A stretch of DNA of 64,000 bases from Bacteroidales bacterium. GTDB taxonomy: Bacteria > Bacteroidota > Bacteroidia > Bacteroidales > JAFGXI01. The notes below the pieces were generated by a model. It made no database searches. It was not told where the DNA came from and saw nothing but the letters and a program-made list of their open reading frames with translations. Both the position numbers and the translations under genes were made by a program. The DNA is taken from NCBI GenBank assembly GCA_016936665.1, contig JAFGXI010000032.1, forward strand, positions 1 to 64,000, read 5' to 3'. Below, one piece after another: positions 38,625 to 47,867 of this stretch (the first letter of the stretch is position 1; each line of letters opens with the position of its first letter).

Positions 38625-39515
38625 ATGAAACAACTTGAACGCCAGTTATGGCAATGGATATGGCTTATAGGATTAGCTTTTATCTGGGGAAGCTCGTTTA
38701 TTTTAATTAAAAAAGGTTTGATTTCTTATTCGCCTGAGCAGGTTGCAGCCTATCGTATGTTTTTTGCTGCAATTCTCATTTCGCCCATAGCCATCAAGCA
38801 TTTGAAAAGTGTAACACGGAAAAACTGGATTTACATTCTCGAAGTAGCCTTTATTGGTAATGCTATTCCTGCCTACCTTTTTTCTTTAGGGCAAACACAT
38901 ATCAGCAGTACTCTAGCCGGTATTTTAAACTCGATCACCCCAATTGCAACGCTGATCGTTGGCTTGCTTATGTTCAAAGCTCAAGCAACATGGAAAAACA
39001 TTTTAGGTTTATTTATCGGGCTGGTTGGTGCGATTGGTTTAATCTTGTCTGGTAATAAAACAATCGATGGAGAATTTTTCTATTCGATGCTTATAGTTAT
39101 CGCCGGAATAATGTATGCATTCAATCTGAATATTATCAAAAACATGTTGCAAGATTTAAGTGGTGTAGCAATCACATCTATTGCATTTTTAATGACATTG
39201 CCCGTAAGTACTTTTTTCCTATTCAATATTGGTTTTGGAGCCGTTAAAAACGTTGAATTCGCTAACATTTCACTGATGTATATATTCATTTTAGCAACTT
39301 TTAGTTCGGCTATCGCTGTTATTGGTTTTAATATTTTAGTCAAATATACTTCAGCTATTTTTGCATCGTCGGTAACCTATATTATCCCGATCTTTGCCGT
39401 AATGTGGGGTCTTTTAGATGGCGAATCAGTTCAAGGTTTGCAAGTTATAGGGTTATCTATCATCATTGCAGGAATTTATTTAGTTAACCTACCAAAAAGT
39501 AAAAAACATGTCTAA
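38625..39515 (+). CDS. DMT superfamily transporter (EamA)
   Basis: 296 residues with ten predicted membrane helices in two EamA repeats (FIWGSSFILIKKGL at the start of the first; a matching WGLLDGE-SVQGLQVIGLSII at the end of the second). Family members export metabolites and amino acids. Substrate unknown. It is 8 nt after the protease gene and 72 nt before lnt. Confidence 0.9.
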   Translation: MKQLERQLWQWIWLIGLAFIWGSSFILIKKGLISYSPEQVAAYRMFFAAILISPIAIKHLKSVTRKNWIYILEVAFIGNAIPAYLFSLGQTHISSTLAGILNSITPIATLIVGLLMFKAQATWKNILGLFIGLVGAIGLILSGNKTIDGEFFYSMLIVIAGIMYAFNLNIIKNMLQDLSGVAITSIAFLMTLPVSTFFLFNIGFGAVKNVEFANISLMYIFILATFSSAIAVIGFNILVKYTSAIFASSVTYIIPIFAVMWGLLDGESVQGLQVIGLSIIIAGIYLVNLPKSKKHV

Positions 39516-39587
39516 ATTCTTAAAAACAAGTTCGACGAATATTGTTATTTATCCTTTGGCAGGCAACGTCAGAAAATACAACGAAAT

Positions 39588-41198
39588 ATGATAAAAAGAA
39601 TAGCACTGGCCTCGGTTTCGGGAGTATTATTTAGTTTAGCTTGGACAAGTTGGGGTTTAGGTTGGTCGCTTTGGTTTGCCTTCATTCCATTGTTTTATAT
39701 TGAAGATTTTTTCGATCGAAACAAAGGACAATACACTTCTATTCAAATGTTCTATTATTCCTATCTAGGTTTTTTTATATGGAACAGCATAAGCACATGG
39801 TGGGTTAGTAATTCTACCCTAGGCGGTGGTATTGCGGCCGTTGTTTTAAACACACTTTTTTATGCTATTTTATTTTGGTTTTTTCATATAATAAAACGAA
39901 AAATGGGAAAGCACACCGGCTATTCAGCATTATTGTTGTTTTGGTTGGCTTTCGAACGTTTGTATCTGAACGGTGAAATATCGTGGACTTGGCTAGTTTT
40001 AGGCAACGGATTTGCTAACAACATTGGATTAATTCAATGGTACGAATTTACAGGCACTTTGGGAGGTAGTTTGTGGGTTTTGCTCATCAATATTATGTTG
40101 TTTCAATGGATTCAGCATCTATTAAAATACAAAACTCTTTATGGGCAGTATATTTTTAGTCTTTTATTCGCAATCGTTTGGTTGGCACCTATTCTTCTTT
40201 CCAATTATCTTTATCACCGCAATGAAGAGGAAACAGAAAGCATCCGCGTTTCCATTATTCAACCAAATATTGATCCATACAACGAAAAATTTGGTGGTTC
40301 GAGTTCTTACGAACAACTTAAAAAAATGATTCAATTGTTTGAAGACCAAGGTAATAAAGATGCTGATTTTATAATTTTGCCTGAAACAGCCATTGATGAT
40401 GGGATCTTCGAGAACGACTTCATGCAATTTAGAACTATTGCTACCATTGATGCATGGATGCAAAAGCACCCTAAAACAAGTATTATTCTTGGAGCTACAA
40501 CCCGATACTTATACCCTGAAGGTATAACAACACCAACCGCTAGAATTTGGCCGGTCGATACTAGTCTCAGATACGATTTATTTAATACTGCATTGCAAAT
40601 TAATAACAACGACAGCGTTCAAGTCTATCATAAATCGAAATTAGTGATTGGTGTTGAAATGACACCGTATCCGGCTTTTTTCAAACTCTTCGAAGACTTT
40701 ATTATTAATTTAGGTGGTACAACAGGGAATTTAGGTAGCCAAGCTGAACGCAGTGTATTTTACAACTCTAAAAACAATGCAATAGCAGCACCTGTTATTT
40801 GCTACGAATCGATCTATGGAGAATTTGTGACCGAATATGTTCAAAAAGGAGCAAACTTTATAAGTATTATCACTAACGACGGTTGGTGGGGCGACACGCC
40901 GGGTTATCGTCAACATTTGAGCTTTGCTAAATTGCGAGCAATAGAAACTCGCAGATGGATAGCAAGATCTGCTAACACAGGCGTTTCAGCTATCATCAAC
41001 GATAAAGGGGAAATACTTAAATCTACTAACTACTGGGTGCCCGATGTGCTTAACGGCGATCTTAAACTGAATAACAGAATTACATATTTTGTAAAAAATG
41101 GAGACTTTATAGGACGAATTGCTCAGTTTTTTAGTTTATTACTCTTACTTTCGCTGTTCATTGCTTGGATTAGAAACAGAAAAAACCCAAGCGTATAA
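39588..41198 (+). CDS. lnt: Apolipoprotein N-acyltransferase
   Basis: 536 residues: six to eight membrane helices, then a periplasmic nitrilase-type domain. The catalytic Glu (ILPETAID), Lys (HKSKLVIGVE) and Cys (VICYESIYGEF) are all present, as is NDGWWGDTPGYRQH. It adds the third acyl chain to lipoproteins in the inner membrane, which normally precedes Lol-dependent sorting. The lolA-like and LolB-like genes lie 6 kb upstream on the same strand. One C-terminal helix follows the enzyme domain as usual. Confidence 0.96.
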   Translation: MIKRIALASVSGVLFSLAWTSWGLGWSLWFAFIPLFYIEDFFDRNKGQYTSIQMFYYSYLGFFIWNSISTWWVSNSTLGGGIAAVVLNTLFYAILFWFFHIIKRKMGKHTGYSALLLFWLAFERLYLNGEISWTWLVLGNGFANNIGLIQWYEFTGTLGGSLWVLLINIMLFQWIQHLLKYKTLYGQYIFSLLFAIVWLAPILLSNYLYHRNEEETESIRVSIIQPNIDPYNEKFGGSSSYEQLKKMIQLFEDQGNKDADFIILPETAIDDGIFENDFMQFRTIATIDAWMQKHPKTSIILGATTRYLYPEGITTPTARIWPVDTSLRYDLFNTALQINNNDSVQVYHKSKLVIGVEMTPYPAFFKLFEDFIINLGGTTGNLGSQAERSVFYNSKNNAIAAPVICYESIYGEFVTEYVQKGANFISIITNDGWWGDTPGYRQHLSFAKLRAIETRRWIARSANTGVSAIINDKGEILKSTNYWVPDVLNGDLKLNNRITYFVKNGDFIGRIAQFFSLLLLLSLFIAWIRNRKNPSV

Positions 41199-41206
41199 TT
41201 TTGTCG

Positions 41207-42538
41207 ATGAAAGAAGATTTAACCGTAGGGAAAGCCAGCAGACAGATTTTCAAATTTGCACTTCCTATGTTAGTAGGCAATGTGTTTCAGCAAGCATACA
41301 ACTTGGTCGATAGTGCTGTAGTTGGAAGATATATTGGCAAGCAAGCATTAGCCGCAGTGGGAGCTTCATTTCCTATCATCTTTCTTTTAATTTCTCTAAT
41401 TATTGGTGTTGCAACAGGCGCAACGATCATGATTGCTCAGTTTTATGGAGCAGGGAAAATGGATAAAATAAAGTTGACCAATTCCACACTGATGATATTT
41501 TTAATGGCAGCGGCTGTTGTCATTAGCTTTATTGGAATCACATGGACACGAGAAATTTTTAAATTGATTCAACTCCCAGAAGAACTAATGGACCAAGCAA
41601 GTATTTATCTTCAGGTCTATTTGCTAGGCTTGGTCTTCTTTTTTGGATACAACGGAATAGCAGCCGTATTAAGAGGATTGGGCGATTCTAAAACGCCATT
41701 GTACTTCCTTATTATGGCAACCTTAATCAATATAGGGCTAGACTTGTTGTTCGTAATTGTGTTTGGCTTTGGTGTTGAGGGGACTGCATATGCTACAATA
41801 ATTAGTCAAGGTATAGCATTTATTGCCGCCATCATATATTTGCATCGGCGCGACGATATTATTCAGTTTAAATTTAAAGATTTAAAATTTGATAAAGCTT
41901 TATATGTGCAATCGATAAAAATTGGATTGCCATCGGGTTTGCAAGCTACTTTTGTGGCTTTAGGAATGACCGCAGTGCTGGGAATTGTAAACACTTTTGG
42001 AACCGATGTGGTTGCCGGATATTCTGTTGCCATCCGACTAGATGCACTAGCAACTTTACCGGCCATGAACTTTGCTGCTGCGCTAACCACATTTGTTGGT
42101 CAAAATATTGGTGCCGGAAAAATGGATAGAGTCAATGCCGGATACCGTTCTACCTTACTGATGTCGAGTATTTTTTCGATTGTTATAAGTATAATCTTTT
42201 ACTTTTTTGGACCGGATCTCATGCGCTTATTTACAAACCAAGAAAGCGTAATAAAGGTGGGTGTTGAGTACCTGATTATTGTATCTTCTTTCTATGTTAT
42301 CTTCTCAGCAATGTTTGCTAATAATGCTGTTTTGAGAGGTGCCGGAGATACTTTAATTCCGATGATAATCACTTTGATAGCCTTATGGGTTGTTCGCGTT
42401 CCTGCTTCTTATTTCTTGTCGCAAAAATATGGCGAAGTCGGAATTTGGTGGTCGTTACCACTGGCTTGGATTATTGGCCTAATCTTTTCATATGCCTACT
42501 ATAAAACTGGTCGTTGGAAAAGAAAAAAGGTGGTTTAG
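41207..42538 (+). CDS. MATE family efflux transporter
   Basis: 443 residues from the ATG at 41207; a TTG two codons earlier is possible. Twelve membrane helices in two MatE repeats (FALPMLVGNVFQQAYNLVDS; KIGLPSGLQATFVALGMTAV). It is of the NorM/DinF-like type, exporting cationic drugs with Na+ or H+ exchange. It starts 8 nt after lnt. A bidirectional terminator is ~200 nt further down. Confidence 0.93.
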   Translation: MKEDLTVGKASRQIFKFALPMLVGNVFQQAYNLVDSAVVGRYIGKQALAAVGASFPIIFLLISLIIGVATGATIMIAQFYGAGKMDKIKLTNSTLMIFLMAAAVVISFIGITWTREIFKLIQLPEELMDQASIYLQVYLLGLVFFFGYNGIAAVLRGLGDSKTPLYFLIMATLINIGLDLLFVIVFGFGVEGTAYATIISQGIAFIAAIIYLHRRDDIIQFKFKDLKFDKALYVQSIKIGLPSGLQATFVALGMTAVLGIVNTFGTDVVAGYSVAIRLDALATLPAMNFAAALTTFVGQNIGAGKMDRVNAGYRSTLLMSSIFSIVISIIFYFFGPDLMRLFTNQESVIKVGVEYLIIVSSFYVIFSAMFANNAVLRGAGDTLIPMIITLIALWVVRVPASYFLSQKYGEVGIWWSLPLAWIIGLIFSYAYYKTGRWKRKKVV

Positions 42539-42672
42539 TAACTGTAAAAGCTTCCGAATAGTAAAATAGTACCGACCCTATATTGAACATAGAGGTTTGA
42601 TATTAGCAAATCAATCTGACAATAGAAATCTTTACAAATACAAAGACACCCCTGTATGTTTGTATAATCAGC

Positions 42673-42714
42673 TATAGACAATTCATGTATAGACAATTCA
42701 TGAATTGTCTATAC
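42673..42714. repeat. Tandem duplication capped by a 28-bp perfect palindrome
   Basis: The 15-mer TATAGACAATTCATG occurs at 42673-42687 and directly again at 42688-42702; its exact reverse complement occupies 42699-42713. The second copy and the inverted copy together make a 28-bp perfect palindrome (42687-42714, arms GTATAGACAATTCA). There is no T run, so it is not an obvious terminator. It sits between the MATE gene and the truncated susC-like remnant. Confidence 0.9.
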
Positions 42715-42731
42715 AAATATTGGTTAATATA

Positions 42732-42763
42732 AAAAAGCCCTCTCAGATGAGAAGGCTTTTTAT
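42732..42763. terminator. Bidirectional terminator between MATE and the susC remnant
   Basis: AAAAAGCC (42732-42739) pairs with GGCTTTTT (42754-42761); inside, TCTC pairs with GAGA around an AGAT loop, with one C/A mismatch. A and T runs on either side let it work for both converging genes. Confidence 0.85.
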
Positions 42764-42777
42764 TAATTATATTTTAA

Positions 42778-43023
42778 CTATTGATTGACCTTTGTTTTTT
42801 GGAATAAACCAATGCCTGAAGGTGTATCGTTGGCAACTGTAATTGAATATTTACCATCCAAATCCGTGATTGTTCCGTTGGCTGTGCCTTTTTCAATAAT
42901 AGACACACCGGGAAGCGTCATGCCATCATCCGCACTGCGAAGGGTGCCTGTAACAGTTTTTTGTGCCCAAAGCACACTCACCCCTACTATAACTAGTAAG
43001 AGCGTCATAAAACTTTTTTTCAT
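42778..43023 (-). pseudogene. Truncated 5' remnant of a SusC/RagA-type TonB-dependent receptor gene
   Basis: 81 codons: signal peptide ~1-21 (VSVLWAQ), then a carboxypeptidase-D-regulatory-like domain (TVTGTLRSADDGMTLPGVSI, TANGTITDLDGKYSITV), the standard N-terminus of SusC-family receptors. At about residue 65 the typical sequence is replaced by an unrelated 15-residue tail and a stop. Plug and barrel (~900 residues) are missing and no susD follows. An internal deletion that left start and terminator is the likely origin. A functional small secreted protein is possible but unsupported. Confidence 0.7.
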
Positions 43024-43114
43024 AGGTCTTTGTTTAATAACAACACTAGGTTACTATAAATAACTGATTATTTAAGATTTTTTAACAGATAATTAATATG
43101 AAAATAACAAACAA

Positions 43115-45361
43115 TTACACCTCTATACCAACAACAAGAATATCGTCTATTTGCTCGGCATCAGCTCGCCAGTCGTTAAATACTTGAATTACAAATTGAT
43201 ATTGATCTTCCAAACTTAGATCTGACGTTTGAAGTATAAGTTTTTTAAATTGTAGTGCTTTAAATTTTTTTCCTTTTGGCCCTCCAAATTGATCGACAAA
43301 ACCATCGGAAAAAAGGTAAATTCGGTCGCCTTTCTCCATTTTAATTTCGTGTGTTGTAAAACGATCCATCTTATCGTAAATAGCTATAGGCATTTTATCG
43401 GGCTTAATCTCATACAAATAATGGGTTTCATTTTCGAGCGCCAGTTGTATTTTTTTTAAGGAATCGGAATCCTGATCTATGGTCGAGGCTTCAATGTGGT
43501 TTTTCTTAATAATATAAATTGGATTATTGGCTCCCGCAAACTGAAGTATGTTGCTCTCTTTATTAAAGCTGATTAGTGCCATGTCCATCCCGTCTTTCTG
43601 CTCACCAATTTCTCCCTTTTGCTTAAGCGTATTGATAATTTCTTTTCTCAATCGTCTTAAAATAACTCCCGGATGAAAGATGTATTCTTTAATCACAATT
43701 TCTTTCAGCAAAGAAATGCCTAACATACTCATAAATGCCCCCGGTACACCATGCCCGGTAGAATCGCCAGCAGCTACAACTATAGTATTTTCGTCGTTTC
43801 CCCACCAATAAAAATCGCCACTTACAACATCGCGCGGTTTAAAAAGAATAAACTGTTGGGTAAAAAATTCTGATAGTAATTGTTCATTTGGCAAAGTTGC
43901 ATTTTGAATTCGTTCAGCATAATCAATACTCTGCGAAACTTGTTGGTGTATATGTTCGATGTGTTCTTTTTGCAAATGCACCATATCGCGTTGGGCTTCT
44001 ATCTCGTCGCGTTGCGCTGTTATTTCCTCGTTTTGCTGGGTTATTTCGGCATTTTTTAGTAATAGTATTTGATTGTTTTTTTTACGAATATTATTCTGAC
44101 GAATAAATAAAAAAGCGAGCAATAACACTAGAATTACACCAATAATTAGCGATGTATTTACTATTCTTTGCCGGTTGATAACAGCTTCGCTTAATTTATT
44201 TTTATTATTTAGCAGCTCAATTTCTTGTTCTTTTTTTTCGGTTTCATAACGGGTTTGTAGTTCTTGAATCGTTTTATTATTTTCTTCATTGATCAAAGAA
44301 TCTTTAAACTCAACATACATTGCATAGTATGTGTTTGAGGCTTTATAATTCCCAATATTTTGATAAAGTTGAGCTAAAGCATGAGACGCAGTTAAAATAT
44401 CGGCTTTTGCATCGATGGTTTTTGCTAACTCAATACTTTTCAAATAATGCTTTATTGCCTCATCGTATTTACCCCATTCTTCGTTTACCATTCCTAACAA
44501 GACCAACACGTAAAGTTCGCCTTGTGCATCTTTTAAACCTACATATAATTTCTGAGACTCTAAAAGATAATTCATTGCCGATTGGTAGATCTGAAGTTCG
44601 TAATAAAGCTCGCCTATATTAGTAAAAACTAAAGCTAATTGTCTTTTGTTGTTGGACTTTTGCCAAACGTGCGCTGCGTTTTTGAAATAATCTAAGCAAG
44701 TTTGCGGATCGTCTTCATAATAATACAGAATACCGATATTGTTGTATAAAAGCGCGATTTTTTCTGTGTCTTGTAGTTCTTGTCTTATTACCAGAGCTTT
44801 TTCGTAATATTGTTTGGCTCTTTTATAATCTTCGAGTTTATAATGGATGAGGCCGATATTGTTATACGACAAGGCCATTCCGTCTTTATCGCGCAACTTT
44901 TCCGACAGTTCTGCCGATTGGATAAAGAAATCGAGGGCTTTTGCTGTTTCTCCTAAATCGTCGTAAAAAATTCCTAAATTATTTAGCGCCGAAGAGGCCG
45001 CAGAGGTATCGTTCCGCTCAATAGCCATTTTTAACGACTTTTGGAAATAGTAAATGGTGGAATCGTAATTCCCTTGAAGTTTGTAGGAAATTGCCAAGTT
45101 ATTATAAACTTTTACTAAAAGGGTATCGATTTTATTTTTTTGTGCTATCTCTAATGCTTTTTTAGCAAACATTAAAGCGCTATCGGCTTGTATATTTCTG
45201 TAATACTGCTCTAGTTTAAGATAAGCTCGCGTTCGTTGCGCAGGTGTTCCATTGTCTCTGACCGACAGAAGTGAATCGCGTTCTTCTTCGTTAGAGGCTA
45301 CAACTAACAAACTCAAGCAAGTCAATACGAAAAATAAAAAACGATTTTTAAACTGATTCAT
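43115..45361 (-). CDS. TPR sensor-type PP2C/SpoIIE serine phosphatase
   Basis: 748 residues: signal peptide ~1-23, about six to seven TPR repeats (~50-370; e.g. ALSYNNIGLIHYKLEDYKRA), a coiled coil (~375-400), one membrane helix (~405-425), a second coiled coil (~430-475), and a C-terminal SpoIIE/PP2C phosphatase with metal-binding PRDVVSGDFYWW and AGDSTGHGVPGAFMSMLG, plus FSDGFVDQFGG. It should read a periplasmic signal through the TPRs and dephosphorylate an anti-sigma antagonist or similar target inside the cell. The partner is not in the window. Confidence 0.92.
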   Translation of the reverse strand: MNQFKNRFLFFVLTCLSLLVVASNEEERDSLLSVRDNGTPAQRTRAYLKLEQYYRNIQADSALMFAKKALEIAQKNKIDTLLVKVYNNLAISYKLQGNYDSTIYYFQKSLKMAIERNDTSAASSALNNLGIFYDDLGETAKALDFFIQSAELSEKLRDKDGMALSYNNIGLIHYKLEDYKRAKQYYEKALVIRQELQDTEKIALLYNNIGILYYYEDDPQTCLDYFKNAAHVWQKSNNKRQLALVFTNIGELYYELQIYQSAMNYLLESQKLYVGLKDAQGELYVLVLLGMVNEEWGKYDEAIKHYLKSIELAKTIDAKADILTASHALAQLYQNIGNYKASNTYYAMYVEFKDSLINEENNKTIQELQTRYETEKKEQEIELLNNKNKLSEAVINRQRIVNTSLIIGVILVLLLAFLFIRQNNIRKKNNQILLLKNAEITQQNEEITAQRDEIEAQRDMVHLQKEHIEHIHQQVSQSIDYAERIQNATLPNEQLLSEFFTQQFILFKPRDVVSGDFYWWGNDENTIVVAAGDSTGHGVPGAFMSMLGISLLKEIVIKEYIFHPGVILRRLRKEIINTLKQKGEIGEQKDGMDMALISFNKESNILQFAGANNPIYIIKKNHIEASTIDQDSDSLKKIQLALENETHYLYEIKPDKMPIAIYDKMDRFTTHEIKMEKGDRIYLFSDGFVDQFGGPKGKKFKALQFKKLILQTSDLSLEDQYQFVIQVFNDWRADAEQIDDILVVGIEV

Positions 45362-45473
45362 TCTCTAAGGTCTTATCAAATTAAAAATAAATATTAATTG
45401 TGGATTTACCAATTTTTATTAATCTTGCTGAACATTTACGAGCGATATCCATTAATTAAAAAATTAAAATATT

Positions 45474-45920
45474 ATGTCTTTATTTGAGCAAATCAACCAA
45501 GATATTAAAACAGCAATGCTAGCTAAAGAAAAAGAAAAGCTAGAAGCATTAAGAGCAATAAAAGCGGCTTTTTTGATTGCAAAAACTGAAAAAGGAGAAG
45601 ATCAATTAAGCGCTGAAAAGGAGATTTCTGTGATTCAAAAATTAGTTAAACAAAGAGAAGATTCTGCGGTTATCTATCAGCAAAATAATAGACCTGAGTT
45701 AGCTGAAAAAGAGCAAATCGAAGCCACTTATATAAAAGCTTATCTCCCTAAACAACTAAGCCGAGAAGAAATAGAAGAAGTAATAAAAAATATCATTTCC
45801 AGTGTTGGTGCTTCGGGAATGAAAGACATGGGAAAAGTAATGGGTGTTGCCAGTAAAGAATTAGCAGGTAAAGCCGATGGCAAAACAATCTCTGAGATTG
45901 TTAAACAACTTCTAGCTTAA
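45474..45920 (+). CDS. GatB/YqeY domain protein
   Basis: 148 residues, the full YqeY length. Helical N-terminal part (LFEQINQDIKTAMLAKEKEK...LRAIKAAFLIAKTE) and C-terminal GatB/YqeY domain (MKDMGKVMGVASKELAGKADGK). The domain resembles the tRNA-binding tail of GatB, but the role of stand-alone proteins is not settled. Its stop overlaps the stop of rfaE2 on the other strand (TTAA, 45917-45920). Confidence 0.93.
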   Translation: MSLFEQINQDIKTAMLAKEKEKLEALRAIKAAFLIAKTEKGEDQLSAEKEISVIQKLVKQREDSAVIYQQNNRPELAEKEQIEATYIKAYLPKQLSREEIEEVIKNIISSVGASGMKDMGKVMGVASKELAGKADGKTISEIVKQLLA

Positions 45921-46414
45921 GAATTTTTAATTTTCTCAACAATATTGGTGGTAGAGTATCCTTTCGTTAATTCGATGGTAATTACTTTACCACCTTTCTT
46001 TTGAACAATATCGAAGCCAACCACTTCCTCAATTTTATAATCGTCACCTTTTACCAAAACATCGGGCTGAACGGTCTGAATCAGTTCATAAGGGGTATCT
46101 TCGTTAAACAGCACTACATAATCTATAAACGACAAAGATGCCATAAGCATGGCTCTGGATTTTTGGTCTTGCAAAGGACGTTTTGTTCCTTTAAGACGTT
46201 GAACAGATTCGTCGGTATTTAGTCCAAGAATAAAAACATCGGCTAAATCGGCAGCCTTAGATAAATATTCGATATGTCCTAAGTGCACGAGATCGAAACA
46301 GCCATTCGAAAACACAACACTTTGCTCTTCGGCACGAATTTGTGACAGTATTTTTTTAAGTTGATCTTGGTTTAAAATTTTATCTCTTATTCGATCGATG
46401 GTATTGCGTCGCAT
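45917..46414 (-). CDS. rfaE2: D-glycero-beta-D-manno-heptose 1-phosphate adenylyltransferase
   Basis: 165 residues corresponding to the cytidylyltransferase-like C-terminal domain of HldE. Nucleotidyltransferase HxGH motif: FSNGCFDLVHLGHIEYL (H44, H47); also LKGTKRPLQDQKSRAMLMASL, VKGDDYKIEEVVG and the terminal GYSTTNIVEKI. It makes ADP-heptose for the LPS core. The stand-alone form without the kinase domain is common in Bacteroidota. It follows a membrane protein gene by 11 nt. Confidence 0.94.
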   Translation of the reverse strand: MRRNTIDRIRDKILNQDQLKKILSQIRAEEQSVVFSNGCFDLVHLGHIEYLSKAADLADVFILGLNTDESVQRLKGTKRPLQDQKSRAMLMASLSFIDYVVLFNEDTPYELIQTVQPDVLVKGDDYKIEEVVGFDIVQKKGGKVITIELTKGYSTTNIVEKIKNS

Positions 46415-46425
46415 TGTATTTGGTT

Positions 46426-47415
46426 TTATCCTTTATTTTTATGATTAAAAACCGGTAAAAGTATGGTTGTGATAGTCCCGACCACTAAAAGCATTATGGT
46501 TTGAGCGGCATGTACAATTAAAGCAAACGCTCTGGCATCTTGGTCGTTAATTCCTATTACAATTAAAGTACCTGCTACCATAAAATGCCAAGCTCCTATT
46601 CCTCCCTGAACGGGTGCTACCATTCCGTAACTGCCAATTACAAAAAATGCTAATCCTCCCCAAACAGAAATATCTTTAGTGCTTTCGAAAGCAAACACAG
46701 GCAAATAGGTTAGAAGAAAATATAAAACCCAAATTAAAAGAGTATAGAAAACAAATAAAAAGGGTTGTTTAAGCTTTCTGAACGACTGAACGCCTTGTAA
46801 AAAATCGTGTATTTTATGACCTATTTTTTGATAAAGTACAGATTGTTTAATTTTTTTTCGGAATATTAACAATAGTGCAATGCTCAATAAAAAGATTGCA
46901 CCAAATACCGGCAACAACCATGAATTTATTTTCGCTTCGATATAATTTCTAACATCGGGGTTATTATTAATGAAATCGATAAAGACCTTTGTTTGCGTTA
47001 AAAACAAGATGATAGTCAACAAAAAAAGGATAAATAAATCGATTAAACGCTCTAAAACAATGGTTCCAAAACTGGTACTGAACGGAATGCCTTCGTATTT
47101 TTTTAAAATCGTTGGTCTGGTTACTTCACCTAATCTGGGAACAGCAAGATTTGCAAAATAGGTACTCATAACTGCAAAAAAAGAATTCGAAAAACGTGGA
47201 CGGTACCCAAATGGCTGCACCATTTTTTGCCATCGCAATGCTCTTATTACATGACTTAAAAGACCTGCTACTAACGACAATCCCAGCCATAAATAGTTGG
47301 TATGCTGCCAATTCTGTTTAAGCACATCGATGTCTTGATCTTTGTAAATCAACCAAAATAAAAAAAGCCCTACACTCAGAAAGATGAAGAACTTTAATAT
47401 GTTGATAAACTTCAT
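46426..47415 (-). CDS. Lysylphosphatidylglycerol synthase TM-region / AglD-like membrane protein (UPF0104)
   Basis: 329 residues, about eight membrane helices. Family signatures: LSHVIRALRWQKMVQPFGY, FANLAVPRLGEVTRP, and PVQGGIGAWHFM. The family covers MprF-like flippases and relatives; here only the membrane domain is present. Lipid or lipid-linked sugar translocation is plausible given rfaE2 downstream, but unproven. It starts 9 nt after panD. Confidence 0.88.
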   Translation of the reverse strand: MKFINILKFFIFLSVGLFLFWLIYKDQDIDVLKQNWQHTNYLWLGLSLVAGLLSHVIRALRWQKMVQPFGYRPRFSNSFFAVMSTYFANLAVPRLGEVTRPTILKKYEGIPFSTSFGTIVLERLIDLFILFLLTIILFLTQTKVFIDFINNNPDVRNYIEAKINSWLLPVFGAIFLLSIALLLIFRKKIKQSVLYQKIGHKIHDFLQGVQSFRKLKQPFLFVFYTLLIWVLYFLLTYLPVFAFESTKDISVWGGLAFFVIGSYGMVAPVQGGIGAWHFMVAGTLIVIGINDQDARAFALIVHAAQTIMLLVVGTITTILLPVFNHKNKG

Positions 47416-47424
47416 TTAATTAGA

Positions 47425-47778
47425 TTATTTTACAAGCGTATTTGTTGCTGTGTCGGGAAAAACCAAGCTTGGTTTAAATTGTTTAGCTTCTTCGAAATCG
47501 ATACAAGCATATGCTATGATGATGACCACATCGCCAACAGCTGCTTTACGAGCAGCAGGGCCATTTAAACAGATTTCGCCTTTCCCTCTTTCTCCTTTTA
47601 TCACGTAAGTTTCTAATCGCTCGCCATTGTTGATATTAACTATTTGAACTTTTTCGTTTTCGATGATATTGGCCGCTTCCATTAAATTTTCGTCGATGGT
47701 AATGCTTCCAACGTATTGAAGATTGGCTTCCGTGATAGTTACTTTATGGATTTTCGATTTTACAACTTCTATATTCAT
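47425..47778 (-). CDS. panD: Aspartate 1-decarboxylase
   Basis: 117 residues. The pro-enzyme cleaves itself between G24 and S25 (YVGSITID) to form the pyruvoyl cofactor; both residues are present, as are the [15 protein letters not shown] and [19 protein letters not shown] motifs. It makes beta-alanine for pantothenate, used by PanC encoded 89 nt upstream. Confidence 0.96.
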   Translation of the reverse strand: MNIEVVKSKIHKVTITEANLQYVGSITIDENLMEAANIIENEKVQIVNINNGERLETYVIKGERGKGEICLNGPAARKAAVGDVVIIIAYACIDFEEAKQFKPSLVFPDTATNTLVK

Positions 47779-47867
47779 TTGACAACTTATTTCCCTATTA
47801 TCAAAATTTTTACTCTATAACTCTGAATTACAAAGCATTACTTTGAAATTCTCTTCTTTAAAAAACC

